From Marthasterias glacialis (taxonomy: Eukaryota; Echinodermata; Asteroidea; Forcipulatida; Asteriidae): 64,000 nucleotides of DNA. Within the stretch, counting starts at the first letter, position 1. Each line of letters begins with the position of its first letter. The DNA lies in the NCBI GenBank assembly GCA_911728455.2, contig OU452238.1, positions 10,547,065 through 10,611,064 on the forward strand, written 5' to 3'. Below are positions 11,374 to 23,800 of this stretch, in pieces. The translations under genes and the position numbers were made by a program. The notes beneath the pieces were generated by a model, which did not search any database, was not told the DNA's origin, and was given only the letters and a program-made list of their open reading frames with translations.

Positions 11374-11745
11374 ACTATGCAGATGATCCTGTATTAATGG
11401 CAAATTCAGAAAGGTTACAAGAAAATTGTTAGACAAGGTAGTCGAAGAAAGCAAGCGGAAAGGATTAACCATTATTGTCAGAAGACAGGGTGTATGGTGG
11501 TGAGCAAAAGGATAGCCCTAAATGCAACTTGCAAATCGGTGAAGTCGTTATCAAGAAAGAGGAGAAATTCAAGGCAGCTGAGATGTGGTTTTACAGACGA
11601 ATGTTGAGAATTTCATGGGCAGAGCATGTGACAAACGATGAAGTATTGAGGACAATCACGAGGGGAAGAGAAGCTGGGGGAGAGGCAACAGCTAACCCAC
11701 TTGAAAAGTCCCGCGTGCGCGCCGGCGGTCACATCTCAGTTTGAC
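11374..11745 (+). mobile_element. LINE reverse transcriptase fragment (3' half)
   Basis: Translation in shifting frames gives YYADDPVLMANSERLQE (the YADD catalytic box), then LDKVVEESKRKGLTI, KTGCMVVSKR, LQIGEV and finally EMWFYRRMLRISWAEHVTNDE, which is the typical order of the palm-to-thumb and C-terminal part of a non-LTR retrotransposon reverse transcriptase. At least two frameshifts interrupt it, so it is dead. The clade is not assigned; it looks like the same kind of LINE as the fragment at 23736-24650. Confidence 0.8.
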
Positions 11746-12915
11746 AATCTTGTGATTTGACCGCAAGCGCGCTGGATGAGAGTTCATCTTTCCATTCACA
11801 GCCACAGGAGGCACTAGTCAGGCAGCGCTCGTTTCATGCGTTTATGGTGTTTTTCACATTGATCTCCATAATACTGACTGGATAGGAAACGTTGCGCGTC
11901 ATGCAAAACGTGCGCATTTTTTCAGGAGAGTTTTGAAAATTCAAAACGTGGGTCGTCACACTATTCTGTACGCAACGGTAAACAAATGAAGTTTGGTGTG
12001 GATGCAAATTGTTTTCACAGATTTTACTTATTTATACGTAGTTTCAGAGAAACAAATGTGAAATAAATTTAATTCAAATATAAAGGTTCCGATACAGCAA
12101 CGGTGAAGTGTTGTGCTAATTATAGGTTATCGAATTCGAAACGCAAGACGCGTAGATGCTCCGAAAAGTTGGATTTCCTTCCAGAAATAAGTGCTTCGTT
12201 TTTAAGGAAGTGATCTCTGTCGATTTTAGGATCAGGTTTCACCCAAATGTCACGCAACGAAAACGAAGGAATTGCTCCTTTTCCGAAAATATCCGAAATG
12301 CTCCGAACTCATTTTCGTCAACATTCAGACAGTGTCGTTGATGGTCGGACAATTCTTTTGTTGATAAAAATTCAAAAATTTTGCAGACACATCCCATTAT
12401 CGTTTTTCTTTTTTCTTCCCCCAACAAAATATTCAACACTATAATATTTCATTATCCCAGGCCTTTCGAAATTTAAGTAAACAAAGCCTGTCATCAGCGC
12501 GCCGTTTTTTATCGAATGACATCGTCCACCGCATTGGTGACAAGTAATGAATATTCATAATACCTGTGACAGTTTCTCCATTCTGATTGGTCGTGAAACC
12601 GTGTTTAAACGAGTGATATAGACACGGTAAAAACTGTTAAAAACCAGCTGATGTGACGAGCGTAGTGAGTATTTCTGCGTAACGCACGCGCACACGCGCT
12701 CATGCATGACAGGCACATTATTCTATATCTATGGACAGGCACGCGAATGTTCTCGAGTAAGCGTACGCTTACGCGCGCGACACAGACATAGCTCAGCGCC
12801 CACACGGGAAAACTTAGATGTGAACATCTTGAAAAAAGGTAAGGAAAGCCGTGACTTTTGAAGCCCAGAAATTACTTTTTCATGCTTTTTGTTAAGAAAA
12901 GGTATTTATGAATGA
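11746..12915. other. no gene seen
   Basis: Non-coding DNA. The part near 12480-12800 is richer in CG and holds a GATTGG box, but I see no exon with usable splice sites. Confidence 0.4.
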
Positions 12916-13078
12916 GAATAAAGGTGTGCTGAATCGGTTTTAACTATTGTTTAAAACCTCTGAGAGGCCTGGTGGCCGATAATTGCCCTCGATAACTGCG
13001 GCTCGGGCAATTATCGGCCACCAGGCCCCTCAGAGGTTTTAAACGATAGTTAAAAACCGATTCAGCAAACCTTTATTC
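12916..13078. mobile_element. palindromic MITE-like element, ~73-bp arms
   Basis: Nearly the whole 163 bp folds on itself: arms 12916-12989 and 13006-13078 pair with few mismatches from GAATAAAGG at the outside to GGCCGATAATTGCC at the inside, around a loop of about 16 bases. It encodes nothing. This is the architecture of foldback or snap-back MITEs. Confidence 0.8.
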
Positions 13079-13854
13079 CCTTATTATGTTGCGTCATAAT
13101 CTATGTTGACATAATCAACTACCTCGGATTACATTTTATGGTTTGGGTCACCGTTTTGGACGCTATAATGGTTGATATGTCCCATTTTGGGGAAAAGTTG
13201 GCATGACCCCATAGTTCAAAGGGAAAAAATATGATATGGTTAAATATTGCGGTTAAAATAGGGACACAAATATTGCTTTAACACCCCCCCACACACACAC
13301 ACACCCTCTCCGAAGGCTGGCTATACGTGCCTGAAGGAAAGTTATAATTTGGTTTAATGTTTTACTCATGATTATGAATAAAACTCAAGTGTTTGAACAT
13401 GAATATGTATCGATTTCATTCTGTAGCACCGCGAACCACACACATGCAACTGTTCGATAAAAACAATAATTCAAAGTTCCAGTGTTTTTTAATTTTGAAT
13501 GTCATAAATGAGAATGAAAACAGAGGTAATCAGCTGCTACAAGGTCAAGTTGCATGCCTGGAACCAACTGAAATTTTGTATACATGTATCGCAATTTCAA
13601 GACAAAGGTGCCCAACGATGCGTGACCCGACCTGGATTGAAACCAACGTATCATTGAAAAGGACATGAGTTCAGCTTTCGGACGATACCATCCTTCTTAC
13701 CGTGGCCAATCTAAAACTATGTAAGTTAGGTGTAAATTTTACGAACAATTATGCTTTTAAAGTTACCAAAAGCATGGGGCTTTGATGCTATGTAGCTATA
13801 TTAATGACTCGGAAACAAAACTTTCATTTGTAAATTTGTTTTAAACAACAGTTT
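13079..13854. other. no gene seen
   Basis: Non-coding; a short CA run lies at about 13287-13305. Confidence 0.45.
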
Positions 13855-13936
13855 ATATATTTTATTTTATTTTATTTTATTTTATTTTATTTTATTTTAT
13901 TTTATTTTATTTTATTTTATTTTATTTTATTTTATT

Positions 13937-13983
<47 letters not shown>

Positions 13984-13996
13984 TTTTTTTTTTTTT
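13855..13996. repeat. (TTTTA)n then (TTTA)n microsatellite
   Basis: A pentanucleotide array passes into a tetranucleotide array and ends in a T-run followed by seven or more G. It is a simple repeat, or the tail of a retroposed sequence. Confidence 0.95.
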
Positions 13997-14477
13997 TGGG
14001 GGGGTTTCTATTGTGTTTGTTTGCTGAAATCTCTCGGTGGAAAAGCAAATACACACCATTGACACATAATGACTTGAATGGTATACACCAAACACATATG
14101 AATGTGCGGCGCCGATCGGTTTTGCGACCCAAAACTTATGACAACTTATGCAAAACATTGCATATTCATTAAAATGTCAATCACACACCACATGATCGAA
14201 TTTGACGGACAACTTATGAATATTCTAGTAGCTCTGGTTAAATTTATAACACGATCCAAACGTGGATATATAAAAACCTGAATAATCTACCATGATCTAA
14301 CTATGTAAATAGTACTGCACTAGATATTTTTCAGAATTCCCTACGCTCTTTTGTGACAGGATACGTCTACGTTAAAATCTAAAGGGGAAAAATACAAACC
14401 CTCTTTAGTTTTTGGTAAATAAAAATGATTGATTCAAACAAATAACATAAAACGACTGCAAGCGTCTAACTGGATTT
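13997..14477. other. no gene seen; upstream of DBF4 promoter
   Basis: Non-coding AT-rich DNA. Confidence 0.4.
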
Positions 14478-14489
14478 TGCGCATGCGCA
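14478..14489. promoter_or_regulatory. NRF-1 type palindrome upstream of DBF4
   Basis: TGCGCATGCGCA is a perfect match to the NRF-1 (alpha-Pal) binding site, common in TATA-less promoters of cell-cycle genes. It lies about 190 bp before the ATGGCG-type site in the putative first exon of DBF4, a sensible distance. Binding is inferred. Confidence 0.5.
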
Positions 14490-14639
14490 TTGTAATCACA
14501 ACCATTCGTGGTTTAGCTTCACACGTCTGACTGGTTATAATATGCCTCTTTGGATGTACATGTACAGCCATGTACATGTATGTCTGACCTAAGATTTTTA
14601 ACAAGAGTCGTCAGGGAATCTTTGGCCAGGGAACCAGAC

Positions 14640-14728
14640 TACTACCTACTCAATTGGAATTTCAAGATGGCGCTCTCAATCTCATCAGCAGTCAGATCAT
14701 AATCATACGGCTGTAAGAGCTCGTAAAG
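14640..14728 (+). other. DBF4: putative non-coding first exon of DBF4
   Basis: The segment contains TTCAAGATGGCGCTC, which looks like a YY1 element just downstream of a start site, and ends in a good splice donor, TCGTAAAG followed by GTAAGT. The ATG inside it opens only an 11-codon frame, so the exon would be 5' leader. It is the nearest promoter-like exon upstream of the first coding exon at 17732 on the same strand. The transcription start cannot be fixed by eye and assignment to DBF4 is inference. Confidence 0.4.
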
Positions 14729-14821
14729 GTAAGTTTGAAAGGTACTGTTGCCATGTTTTGACAAAAATGAATGTTAAGTTATGCTATTTTGCTGATCGTC
14801 TTAATGATAGGCCTACCAGTA

Positions 14822-14958
14822 GACCCAGTAACTGGGGCGCTGAACTCCTTTTTTGAGATTTTAACAATAACTTATCGGTCATTATTTGGTCGTACGAACG
14901 ACCGATATTGTCAAAATCTCAAAAAAGGAGTTCAGCGCCCCAGTTTACTGGGTCTAAC
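14822..14958. mobile_element. palindromic MITE with 14-bp flanking direct repeats
   Basis: Arms beginning GACCCAGTAACTGGGGCGCTGA and ending in the complement fold over most of the length (about 60-bp arms). The element is flanked on both sides by TAGGCCTACCAGTA (14808-14821 and 14959-14972). A related copy lies at 15219-15325 and a single arm end at 56621-56650. Non-coding. Confidence 0.75.
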
Positions 14959-15218
14959 TAGGCCTACCAGTAATACTACTAAAACTAGCTGTATGGCCAT
15001 CTTTTTTAATGATTTACAAAAAACTTTGCAATACTTTTTCGTTCGAAGTTTTCTTGTTCCATTTCATGTGTTTCATATTATTATTAGGCCTAAGAATAAG
15101 ATTAAGAAATAGAAACTTTATTCAGTACAACACTCGACAGTCATGGCGTGTGTTCTTGTGTTGTTCTGATCAGCAGATAATGTGGGTTCGAGTCCTGGTC
15201 TAGACTAGATCCAGTCAT

Positions 15219-15325
15219 AGACCCAGTTAACTGGGGCGCTGTACTCCTTTTTTGAGATTTTGACATTAACGACCAATAATGTCAAAATATCAAAAAAGGA
15301 GTAGAGCAGCACCCCAACTGGGTCT
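15219..15325. mobile_element. second copy of the same palindromic MITE family
   Basis: Starts AGACCCAGTTAACTGGGGC and ends with the complement. The inner part shares CTCCTTTTTTGAGATTTTGAC with the copy at 14822-14958. It is shorter and somewhat diverged; the loop is about 15 bases. Confidence 0.75.
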
Positions 15326-15489
15326 GTCTAGGTCCAGAGACACTTGTTGCTTGTGTCCTTACTTCTTAAAAAAAAGCAAGACACTTAAAACCATGTTATT
15401 GTTAACAAAAACTGAAGCATACTGGACACTTCGGCACCTTGCAAACTCGGCACTTGCAAACTCGGTACCCACTCGGCTCGGCTCAAACA

Positions 15490-16010
15490 AAGTTGGTACC
15501 ATACTAGCCCCACTAGTGTGGCAAGGATTTTTGACATCGGTTGAATCCTTAGCCACACGTCCAAGCCTATCTTTTGTGCAGCTCGTCCCCCAATCTGCCG
15601 TATTGAAACCTAACGCATAGTTTGGTACTTGCACTTTTTGCTGACTCCATTCTGAAATTGTTTTTATACTCTCACGCCACACGTGATTTCGTGATGGCGT
15701 TGCATTCTGGGTAATTAAAATGGCCCCGATCACTAGCCGATATCTATTTGTGTGGAGTAATTTTGAGCAAAATTCAAATGATTATTTGCCCTTAATAAGG
15801 TTAGTAACTTCAACAGCCAAAGTACCGGAGGGAAGCTAAGAGGTATGTGGACACATTTAGTTGGTTAAAATCCAGCGCCGCACCCGTTAGGTTTCGATGC
15901 GGCGGATTGGGGGACGAGCTGCACAAAAGATAGGCTTGGACGTGTGGCTAAGGATTCAACTGATGTCAAAAATCCTTGCCACACTAGTGGGGCTAGTACC
16001 ATACCAACTT
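15490..16010. mobile_element. MITE-like element with 126-bp inverted repeats
   Basis: 15490-15615 and 15885-16010 are complementary over 126 bp with a few mismatches (CCACTAGTGTGGCAAGGATT, CTTTTGTGCAGCTCGTCCCC among the shared words). The 270-bp middle is unique. No coding capacity. It lies in the long first intron of DBF4, if exon 1 is right. Confidence 0.8.
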
Positions 16011-17731
16011 GACACCAGCCTATTTTGTGACTAACAAACTCGACACCAAGCAATCGCAGCACCTGTTCTTTAAATAAAGTGGGACTCAAATGTTGCTATG
16101 AGTATTTTTGACAAGTTATTGCATTTTAATGGCATATCAGACATCTCAGATACCAAAAATAACTTCATTTTACTTAAAATGCTTATTAAGTAATGAAGAA
16201 AACTCTCAAATTATAACGTTTTGTGGAGCTTTTTCTGCCCAAACTCAAAAATAGCAGCAGCTGTTTATCTATGCAAATAATATGCACATGACCCCAAAAC
16301 AAGCAGCAAGATTACACACACGGACACACTGGTCTACAAGTACAAATCTAGAACGAAGTCAGCTGCTGCTTTTTATATTCTGCAATGTTAACATTTATTT
16401 ATTTACAAGCCAATTTGCTCGATCGGGCTCGGAGCGGTGGGTGTAGCCAACTTGTAGTTTTTGGCATTGTGCTTAATTGATGGTCATGTCGGGGATCAAC
16501 AATATTTTGCTTCGATTAAGCATCATGTAGACTTGTATTTTTTGTAGACAAGTCGTTGATGGTAGTGTGTTGCGCCGCACCATCTGGTCATAGCGAAAAT
16601 GACTTACGACTATCAGTCAACTTGCCTAAAGTACAAGTCTAGCATCCACTTCATAATCCACTTCATAAACTGCACGCGGTTCGCAGTGCTCAATACATGG
16701 CCAAGTTTGTACAAGGACCATTTGTTGACTAGAGCCGATATTGTCTGGTACCCAACACATGTTTTTTAAGCATGACACCTGTTAATATCAGCCGCTGACG
16801 ACAAATGGACCTATATAATTATAGTTAGTAGGCTTAGGCGTATAGGCCCACAGGTAAGACAATCTGTGCAACTTTCAGCAAATGTAAATTTACACCAATA
16901 ATTCTCTCACAAAATTTACATGATGGAAATGATGAGATCAAATTAAAACTACAAATGTGCATGTAGGCCCTACAGATTGTAAAAATCCATTGTGTAGTTC
17001 AGAAGTAATGTAAATTTTTCAAATATTAAACTTTGAGTTGATGTAATTCATCATTTGATAATGTCATTGTTCAAGTGCTATCTTCATGTTGAGGTTCAAT
17101 TGACTGTTGAGTTTCAAGTTTCAATTCATTTTCAATTTAAAACAATTTTGTTGAGAAGAGTTGTAAGTTTGGGTAAAAATCTTTATTATATTGTAGGTGG
17201 TCAGCTTCATCAAAATATTTTGTTGTTGTAATTTTTACTTTTAAAACTTTTTTTTTTCTCTCTATACTGTTCTCCAAAGATAACTCAACATTGAAATTGA
17301 ATTGAACCTTGAAACTTGGCATATACTTGAACCTCAACATGAAGACAGCATCTGAGCAATAATGTGATCAGGTGTCAAATTACAAAACTGATGAAATGTC
17401 TGAAAAGATGACCTTAATTTGACCTTTTGACTTTCAGTTCAAACCGGAAGTTGAAGTAAAAAGGTGTTCAAAATTAATAGTTTTAGCTCTGTTGCAGTCA
17501 GCATGAAAGGGAACTTGGACATAGATTCATAATGGGAATTCATAGTTTACTCTAGTTGCTTTTTTAAATTGAAAAATAATGATGTCATTACATTATTAAA
17601 CAGCACCCTCTGGTAACAAGTTGTTAGACTGTTTGTGATGTCACAAAAACTGAATGTCTAGTTTTTCTCAAAAAATTTTTGATGCAAGTGAGTAACTCTT
17701 TTCCCTTTTTAAAATATTCTTTACATTGTAG
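16011..17731. other. DBF4 intron 1 (putative), no feature seen
   Basis: AT-rich non-coding DNA. A diverged mirrored patch (about 17080-17140 against 17275-17345, both with GTTGAGGTTCAA / TTGAACCTCAAC words) suggests another old inverted-repeat element. No exon seen. Confidence 0.4.
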
Positions 17732-17858
17732 GTTTGAATAAAGCTTTGGAATGTCAACAAGGCCTAACATTTCAATCTGAATGAAAATGCCATAATGTCA
17801 TCATCAAAACCAAAGAGTACTCCGTCAAGGTTAACTAACCAGCAAACTCAGGAAAAAG
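17732..17858 (+). CDS. DBF4: DBF4 first coding exon
   Basis: Acceptor TTACATTGTAG follows a pyrimidine-rich tract. The coding start at 17795 gives MSSSKPKSTPSRLTNQQTQE; the exon ends AAAAAG before GTGCAG in phase 1. A five-codon upstream frame (ATGAAAATGCCATAA, 17781-17795) ends with its stop overlapping the A of the start codon, which could dampen or couple initiation. The residues before motif N are basic and Ser/Thr-rich, as in other DBF4 N-termini. Confidence 0.75.
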
Positions 17859-20800
17859 GTGCAGTATAAATTAGTTTAACCCGTAGCACTTGCGCACAAT
17901 TAAACATTGTGTCATTTACTCCTTTAACGTGTCACGGAAATTCACAAGATTTCCTACTGTGCATAGAAATCCTTAGATAACTTTCGTTGTGATTATTTTC
18001 TTGTGTTACAAGTTTAGTTTATTGTGTAAGGGATGAAATTACCTTTTGAGTGATTGGCACAGTTGTTTTGTTTGCTTTACCAAATCAAAGCAATGAGGTT
18101 GGAAACATAAGGCACGTGAACTAAAATTAGGAAACATTGTTTTTGTACGAATTAAACGTTTTTTACGTGGAAAGTTGTGCACACAATTTTGCTCAACTGT
18201 CATCTTAAAGAAAGAAAATGTATAAAGAAAAAGATTGAAAATAATCACAACATACCTTTGGAAGTCAGATTAAATGTCTATGTTATCTACAGAACAACTT
18301 GTTTACCTAAAACTATCTGTAAAATACTTCCAACTTATTCCAACGCATTCCGTGTAAAAACAACCGTAAGTTTAACAACTGTAAGAGTAACAACTGTAAG
18401 TAGTTTTAGAGTGAAAACAAACGCGGTCGCCATTACTGTGTACATTGCGTTTGAAATACATTGCACATACTGTAAAATACAGTTGTCCACACACACAAAA
18501 ACAACCCCTCGCTGCGTTGCACATGGGGTACATGCATTGGTTTAGCGATAGGACTTCCGACCTTTGGCGGTGGACATTGTCATTTTTTCTTATGGGGACC
18601 ATGTACTATTTTTAAGCTTGAGATCGTGCTCTACATACCGGCTGTTTGACGCATTTCAATCCCGTATATAAAACTCAAGTTAACTTGTCAAACTTCGAGG
18701 GCGGTTATGGGCGGTTTGCGGAGTAATAGGCGGGGCGCTTCCGGGCGGTATGAGTGCTAAAGGGTTTAGATTCTGATTTGAATTACTTACATTAAACCAG
18801 ATGAAGATAGGACTGACAACCTTGAAGGATTTTCTCTATGGAAATCCACAATCCTTTCAAACGTATTCAAATATACATTAAGGAATACATTGTAGCTGTG
18901 TGGAAGGTCATCAACATATCTCGTAAGCATAATTAGCCATAGAATTATGTTTTCATATTGTTCCCCATATCTGATATATCAATGGCAGCGCAAATTAAAG
19001 GGGGGAACCTATATAGTCTTTTTACACATGATGCCCAGGACATCAACAAAGGCATAATCTCCATGCAGTGGGATTAGCACATAGCATGCCTTCCCTGGTC
19101 AAATAAAGGGAGTTCAAACTTTCTGAACCTAGTACAAACTTAATTATGTTATTTAGCCAATGGCAATGAAGGAGTATCTAGCTGGAGGTGACGTGGGAAC
19201 AAGTGGAAGACAAAAAAATCATGAATATTCATTTCTGTTTGGAGGTTCTAACTTCCACACAGGCGTGCCCTGCATTAAATAGTCTGTTGTTTTTTTAGGA
19301 AGCATGCTTTCCATGTTGAATATGTTCAAATAGTTAACAGGACACACTAAGAAAATAATGTATAATGTAAAGTCACAATTTATTTTCATAAATAATTGAG
19401 ATGTGCATGCATACATGTAGAACAAAAATGTGCCTTTTCTGTAAATGATGCACTTGAAAGTGCATGTAAGACTGCTGGTAAAAACATTTAATGTACATTG
19501 TTTCATTCTGTTTTATATAACAACCAAGTAGGTCCTTGTCATTTGATTGGAAGATTGGAGGTCACATGGAATTTGTTAAATACACCATTGCACTGATACG
19601 TCATTGATTCGTGCATTTTTGGTACTATTCTGCGTGCATTTTCATTCTATCCTTTATGCTCTATTGCACGCTCGACCATCGTGTGCAAAAGAAAGCAGCA
19701 CAAAATGCCCTAGTTTTGACAGACACAATCATTCGCCAGAATACAGTCTTATTATTGTTCTTTGTATTATAGTTTTATCCTCCAAATAAATGACAAAGAT
19801 TAACTTGGATGTTATGCCAAAGAAATAATGAATGTTCCATTCATCTCGGCTTTGCCTCGTTGAATGGAACATTCCACTTTCAGCTCATGAAAATATTTTC
19901 ACCAATGCACTCATAAACATTCATTATTTGTATACATGTAATACATGTAAAATACAGATCAGAGTCCAAGAGGTTGCAGAAAGCTTCATTTTGATGCTCA
20001 CAAGCCCCTCAAGGGTAAATCTTTCTATCTTGACGTAAGGAAACAAGTCACTAAACTAAAGAAAGATCTTGAAGACCTGGGAGGAGTAAGTTGAATAAGT
20101 AATTTTATTTTAGGCTTTGTTAGGCTTTTTTACATTGAAATTATCAAACACAATTGTTGGTCAACATTTTGTGAAATAATGATTTTAATTGATGATGATA
20201 AAGTAATTTGTACATTTTCTGCACTGCTTACACTGTAGTGTGTTCAATACTTCTATTAGATATGCACATAAATAAAGAAAAGAATGTTAAGTTTTGGGGA
20301 CAATTTTCTTTGAAAAATTGAGTATTTGAGACCAAAATATTTCTGAAGACAGTTGGTACATTGTAATTAAGTTAATGAAAAGGAAGTTTTGTAAAGATTC
20401 AAAACCTCCCATTTGTTTTTATGGAACATTACCAAAGTTGTACCATGGTTTAAAACTTGCCTCTAAAATACACCTGTGCTCATGTTAATTATGCAGGTGT
20501 TGTTATTTTGTATTTCAGAATTGTAGTACATTTACATATGTGTTGTTTCCAGGTGGTTGAGACATTCCTAAGTAAGGATGTGAGTTACGTTGTTTCAGAT
20601 CGACCCGAAGTCAAGCTAGAATACGCTAAGAATGCAGGCTTAGTAGTGCCTTCTGGAGCTAGCCCTGCAGTCTCCACACCTAGTCCCTTCCAACAAAGCA
20701 AAGTGTAGGTCTTATTGCCGTCTTAAACCAAGGGTTCTTTGTCCAACTTCAGCCCTCCAACCTGGGCCCAATTTCAAAGAGTGCTTTAAGCAGAAAAGTG

Positions 20801-23800
20801 AAAAGTGAAAATGAGCAGGATACCAGTCACAGATAGTGCATGTGAAACAGGGCCCAATTTCATAGAGCATCTTGCATATTATTATGGAATAGAGATATAA
20901 TTCCAGTTAACTAACAGGCTACTTTAGAATTGTTCACCTGATTTGAAAAGAAAGGTACTGTGTTGCTGGAATTTGAATTTTAAGAAAAGTTAACAGGCTT
21001 TTGAAATAACGTATCAAGATTTTTTTCCCATCAGCAGTGATAATATTCTGATGATCGTTAAAACTGCTGGCTTAACTACATGTACATATTCTAAAAAACA
21101 GGCCTAATTGGTAAAGACTCCTTACATAGATGTAAAGTGTATTCAATTATTGGACACGTACAAACCTTAGCTTTTCCTTGACATTGTTGATATAGCTGTC
21201 ATTAAATACATCAACAATGAGAAGAAAAAGACAAAAGATGCTGAAGTGATTATAATGAATTGTACCTTGCTTGTATTTTTAGTTCCACACATGGAGCAAC
21301 GGATTCACCAAGTGCATCTGGGGCAAGAGAAGGCATGGTATGCAGATACATGTATTCACTATTTCTAGCTCCAGTTACTATATCCAGTATTATTTATTTG
21401 TGACAATATTGTTTTATCACCATCAGCAGCATTTACTTAAAAATACAATAGGAATTAAAAGATAAAAACTTTGGTAAAGAAGCTTAAACAATTATTGATA
21501 AAGTTTGTTTTATTTTTTTTCCAGGTCACTCGAGGAAAAGCTATCGTCCAGAAAGCAACTATATCTCAGGTAGGTCTCTTGTACCATTTTAATTACAAAC
21601 AAGTAAAAAAATGAATATTCATGTCCAATAGGCTGGGGCAGTTCCAGTGGTTACCTGCCTCGAAAATTGGAACCGGAACCGCAGTTCCACTTTTCTTCAG
21701 TACTGGTTACCCGTAGACAGTTCCAATTTCTGGTATTGGTTCCAAAAAGTATGGAGTCTGTATGCTGGATTCAGAGCTGAGAATATCAACTGTGAAGTCC
21801 AAAAAGTTTCCAAAACAGAGCTTTGTGTTGTGCCATGACTACAATGCGTCCTGAAGAAATGTCAATCACATATCGCCCATCACAAAAAAGCAGAGCTGCT
21901 TACCAGTACGGGTTTTCTGTATTTTGGATGGAAGTTATTTGAAAATTCGGAAGTGAGGGTATGTGAAAAAAATTAAAATATATTTCAACTAATTATTATG
22001 TGGTTAATGGCTCACAGAATGTTCAAAACAATATGCCAAGATAAAAAGCAAAGATGATTTAAGACAAAATCCTGGTGCTAAATAATAAAAAAGCCGCTGT
22101 TGCATGTAAGTTAGATAAAACACATGCATCCATTGATAAAATCTTGCTCCTTGATAGAGCAACCACTGAGGTTGAAAAAAAAAATGTTGTGTTTCCGGTA
22201 ATATGGTCACGAAAATGATGGGTCGGTCGGTCGGGAATGTTTTATTTAAAATTGTTTTTATTACATGTTTTAATGGACTACGATGCATAATGTACACATG
22301 CATGTATGTACATGTCACCCCTATCGAAATAGTAATAGATTGTGTAAGTCTCGCACGTATTCGAACATAAGGGTCAGTTAAAGCGCGTGATTTTGTTTCC
22401 TTTACATGTTACAGCAATGTGTGTGGGACTAAAATGGTCCCAAAAATATTTGAATATGCGCGAGACTTACACAGTCTATTACTTGGTTCATATTTTCGTG
22501 TTCTATTAACCTGCCAAAAAATATTTAAAAAACCTGAAATACATTTATTTCCCGACATCTCGACACGCAACGGCGACATTCTATTTTACTGTGTGCACGA
22601 ACGCATGCACCACCATGTCGGTGTACTGTACATCCTGTACTGTACATGTACATGTACTGTATGTTGTTTTACCTTAGTGCATGAAGTCCTGCAAAGGTCT
22701 GTTGAGGCATCGGATTTGCACATGGAAAAAACAAACAAATGATGCACAAGCACTTCATTTGGCTTGCATGCAGTAGTACACGTAATTGCAAAGGGTATAT
22801 CCCCAAACACATAGCACGTGCCCATCTGCTGGTAGGAGGGCTTGGACCAATTGAACAATTAAGCTACCCCTTGGGTACCAGTGAAGCTCACAGCTTTAAT
22901 GGGTTGTTACGAAACTGGTCCCAATCGCCGATCCCATCATACTTCACTCTGATTGGTTTACGAACTGTCAAAATGTGGGTACGAATTCCCGGCTTTGCCT
23001 CAGACTTGGGCCTCAGACGTTGACGTGCAGAGTGTGTGAACATTATTGGAATCACGCTAGTCGCCATGTGTATTGCACTCACTGCTGATTAGTGCTTGCA
23101 CTGCGCTTTCTGTGCCATACTTCGCCGCGCGGTGAAGACTTAAATCGTGTATGTGTAAGTACGTATTTCTTCCTCCATGTGATTTTTTTTCTTCAAGTTG
23201 GTCTAAGTGCTGGTGTCCCCCTCTACTGTACTTTTACCAATAAAGCAAACATTTGTCCACGGAGGTAGAAATGGTCCATGGAGGAAAGGTTAGTCCTATG
23301 GAGTTCTATTATAATACCATTTTAGGAGAATTTTTCCACTAGCCACTCAGACTACCCGCACGTCTAAACCACGAGTCCTTCTGCTAAAACTAAAAGCACT
23401 AGCCTCGGGCTACCGCACCGCACTACTGTGAATTTCGACCCCTAAATTTGTTTTGGGGAGCCGGTCGGTAGTGCATGAAACCGGGCAGGCGTAAAATAAA
23501 CAGAAGCTTCCAGATTGCATATCTCTGTAGACTTCATGGCCCGACTTCGATAAAATGCAAAAGAATATAACTTATTTCAGCTTATTCTATTAAAAAGGCA
23601 AAAACATGAAAAGCACTTACATCAAATTGTTTAAAAAAAAAAAAATCCTTACCCTACCTTTCGAGAATTTTGTTGGGTCAGTCTGGTTACCGCCTGACCA
23701 AATCTTCACTCTTTGACAAATAGCAAACAAATACATTGAGTAAGACAGGAGCCTTTTTTTGCTGCTATAGTGATTTTCAAAAGGCATTTGACTCCATCTG

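Noticed and set aside
12156-12444. Overlapping 61-66 codon frames on both strands
   Set aside because: They are mirror frames in non-coding DNA, with no recognisable motif.
14667-14702. DBF4 start codon in the first exon (MALSISSAVRS)
   Set aside because: The frame closes after 11 codons and does not join later exons; the ATGGCG fits a YY1-type site in an untranslated exon.
21647-21838. A small gene in the DBF4 intron
   Set aside because: Composed of a low-complexity GGTTCC/GGAACC patch with no homologue or splice signals.
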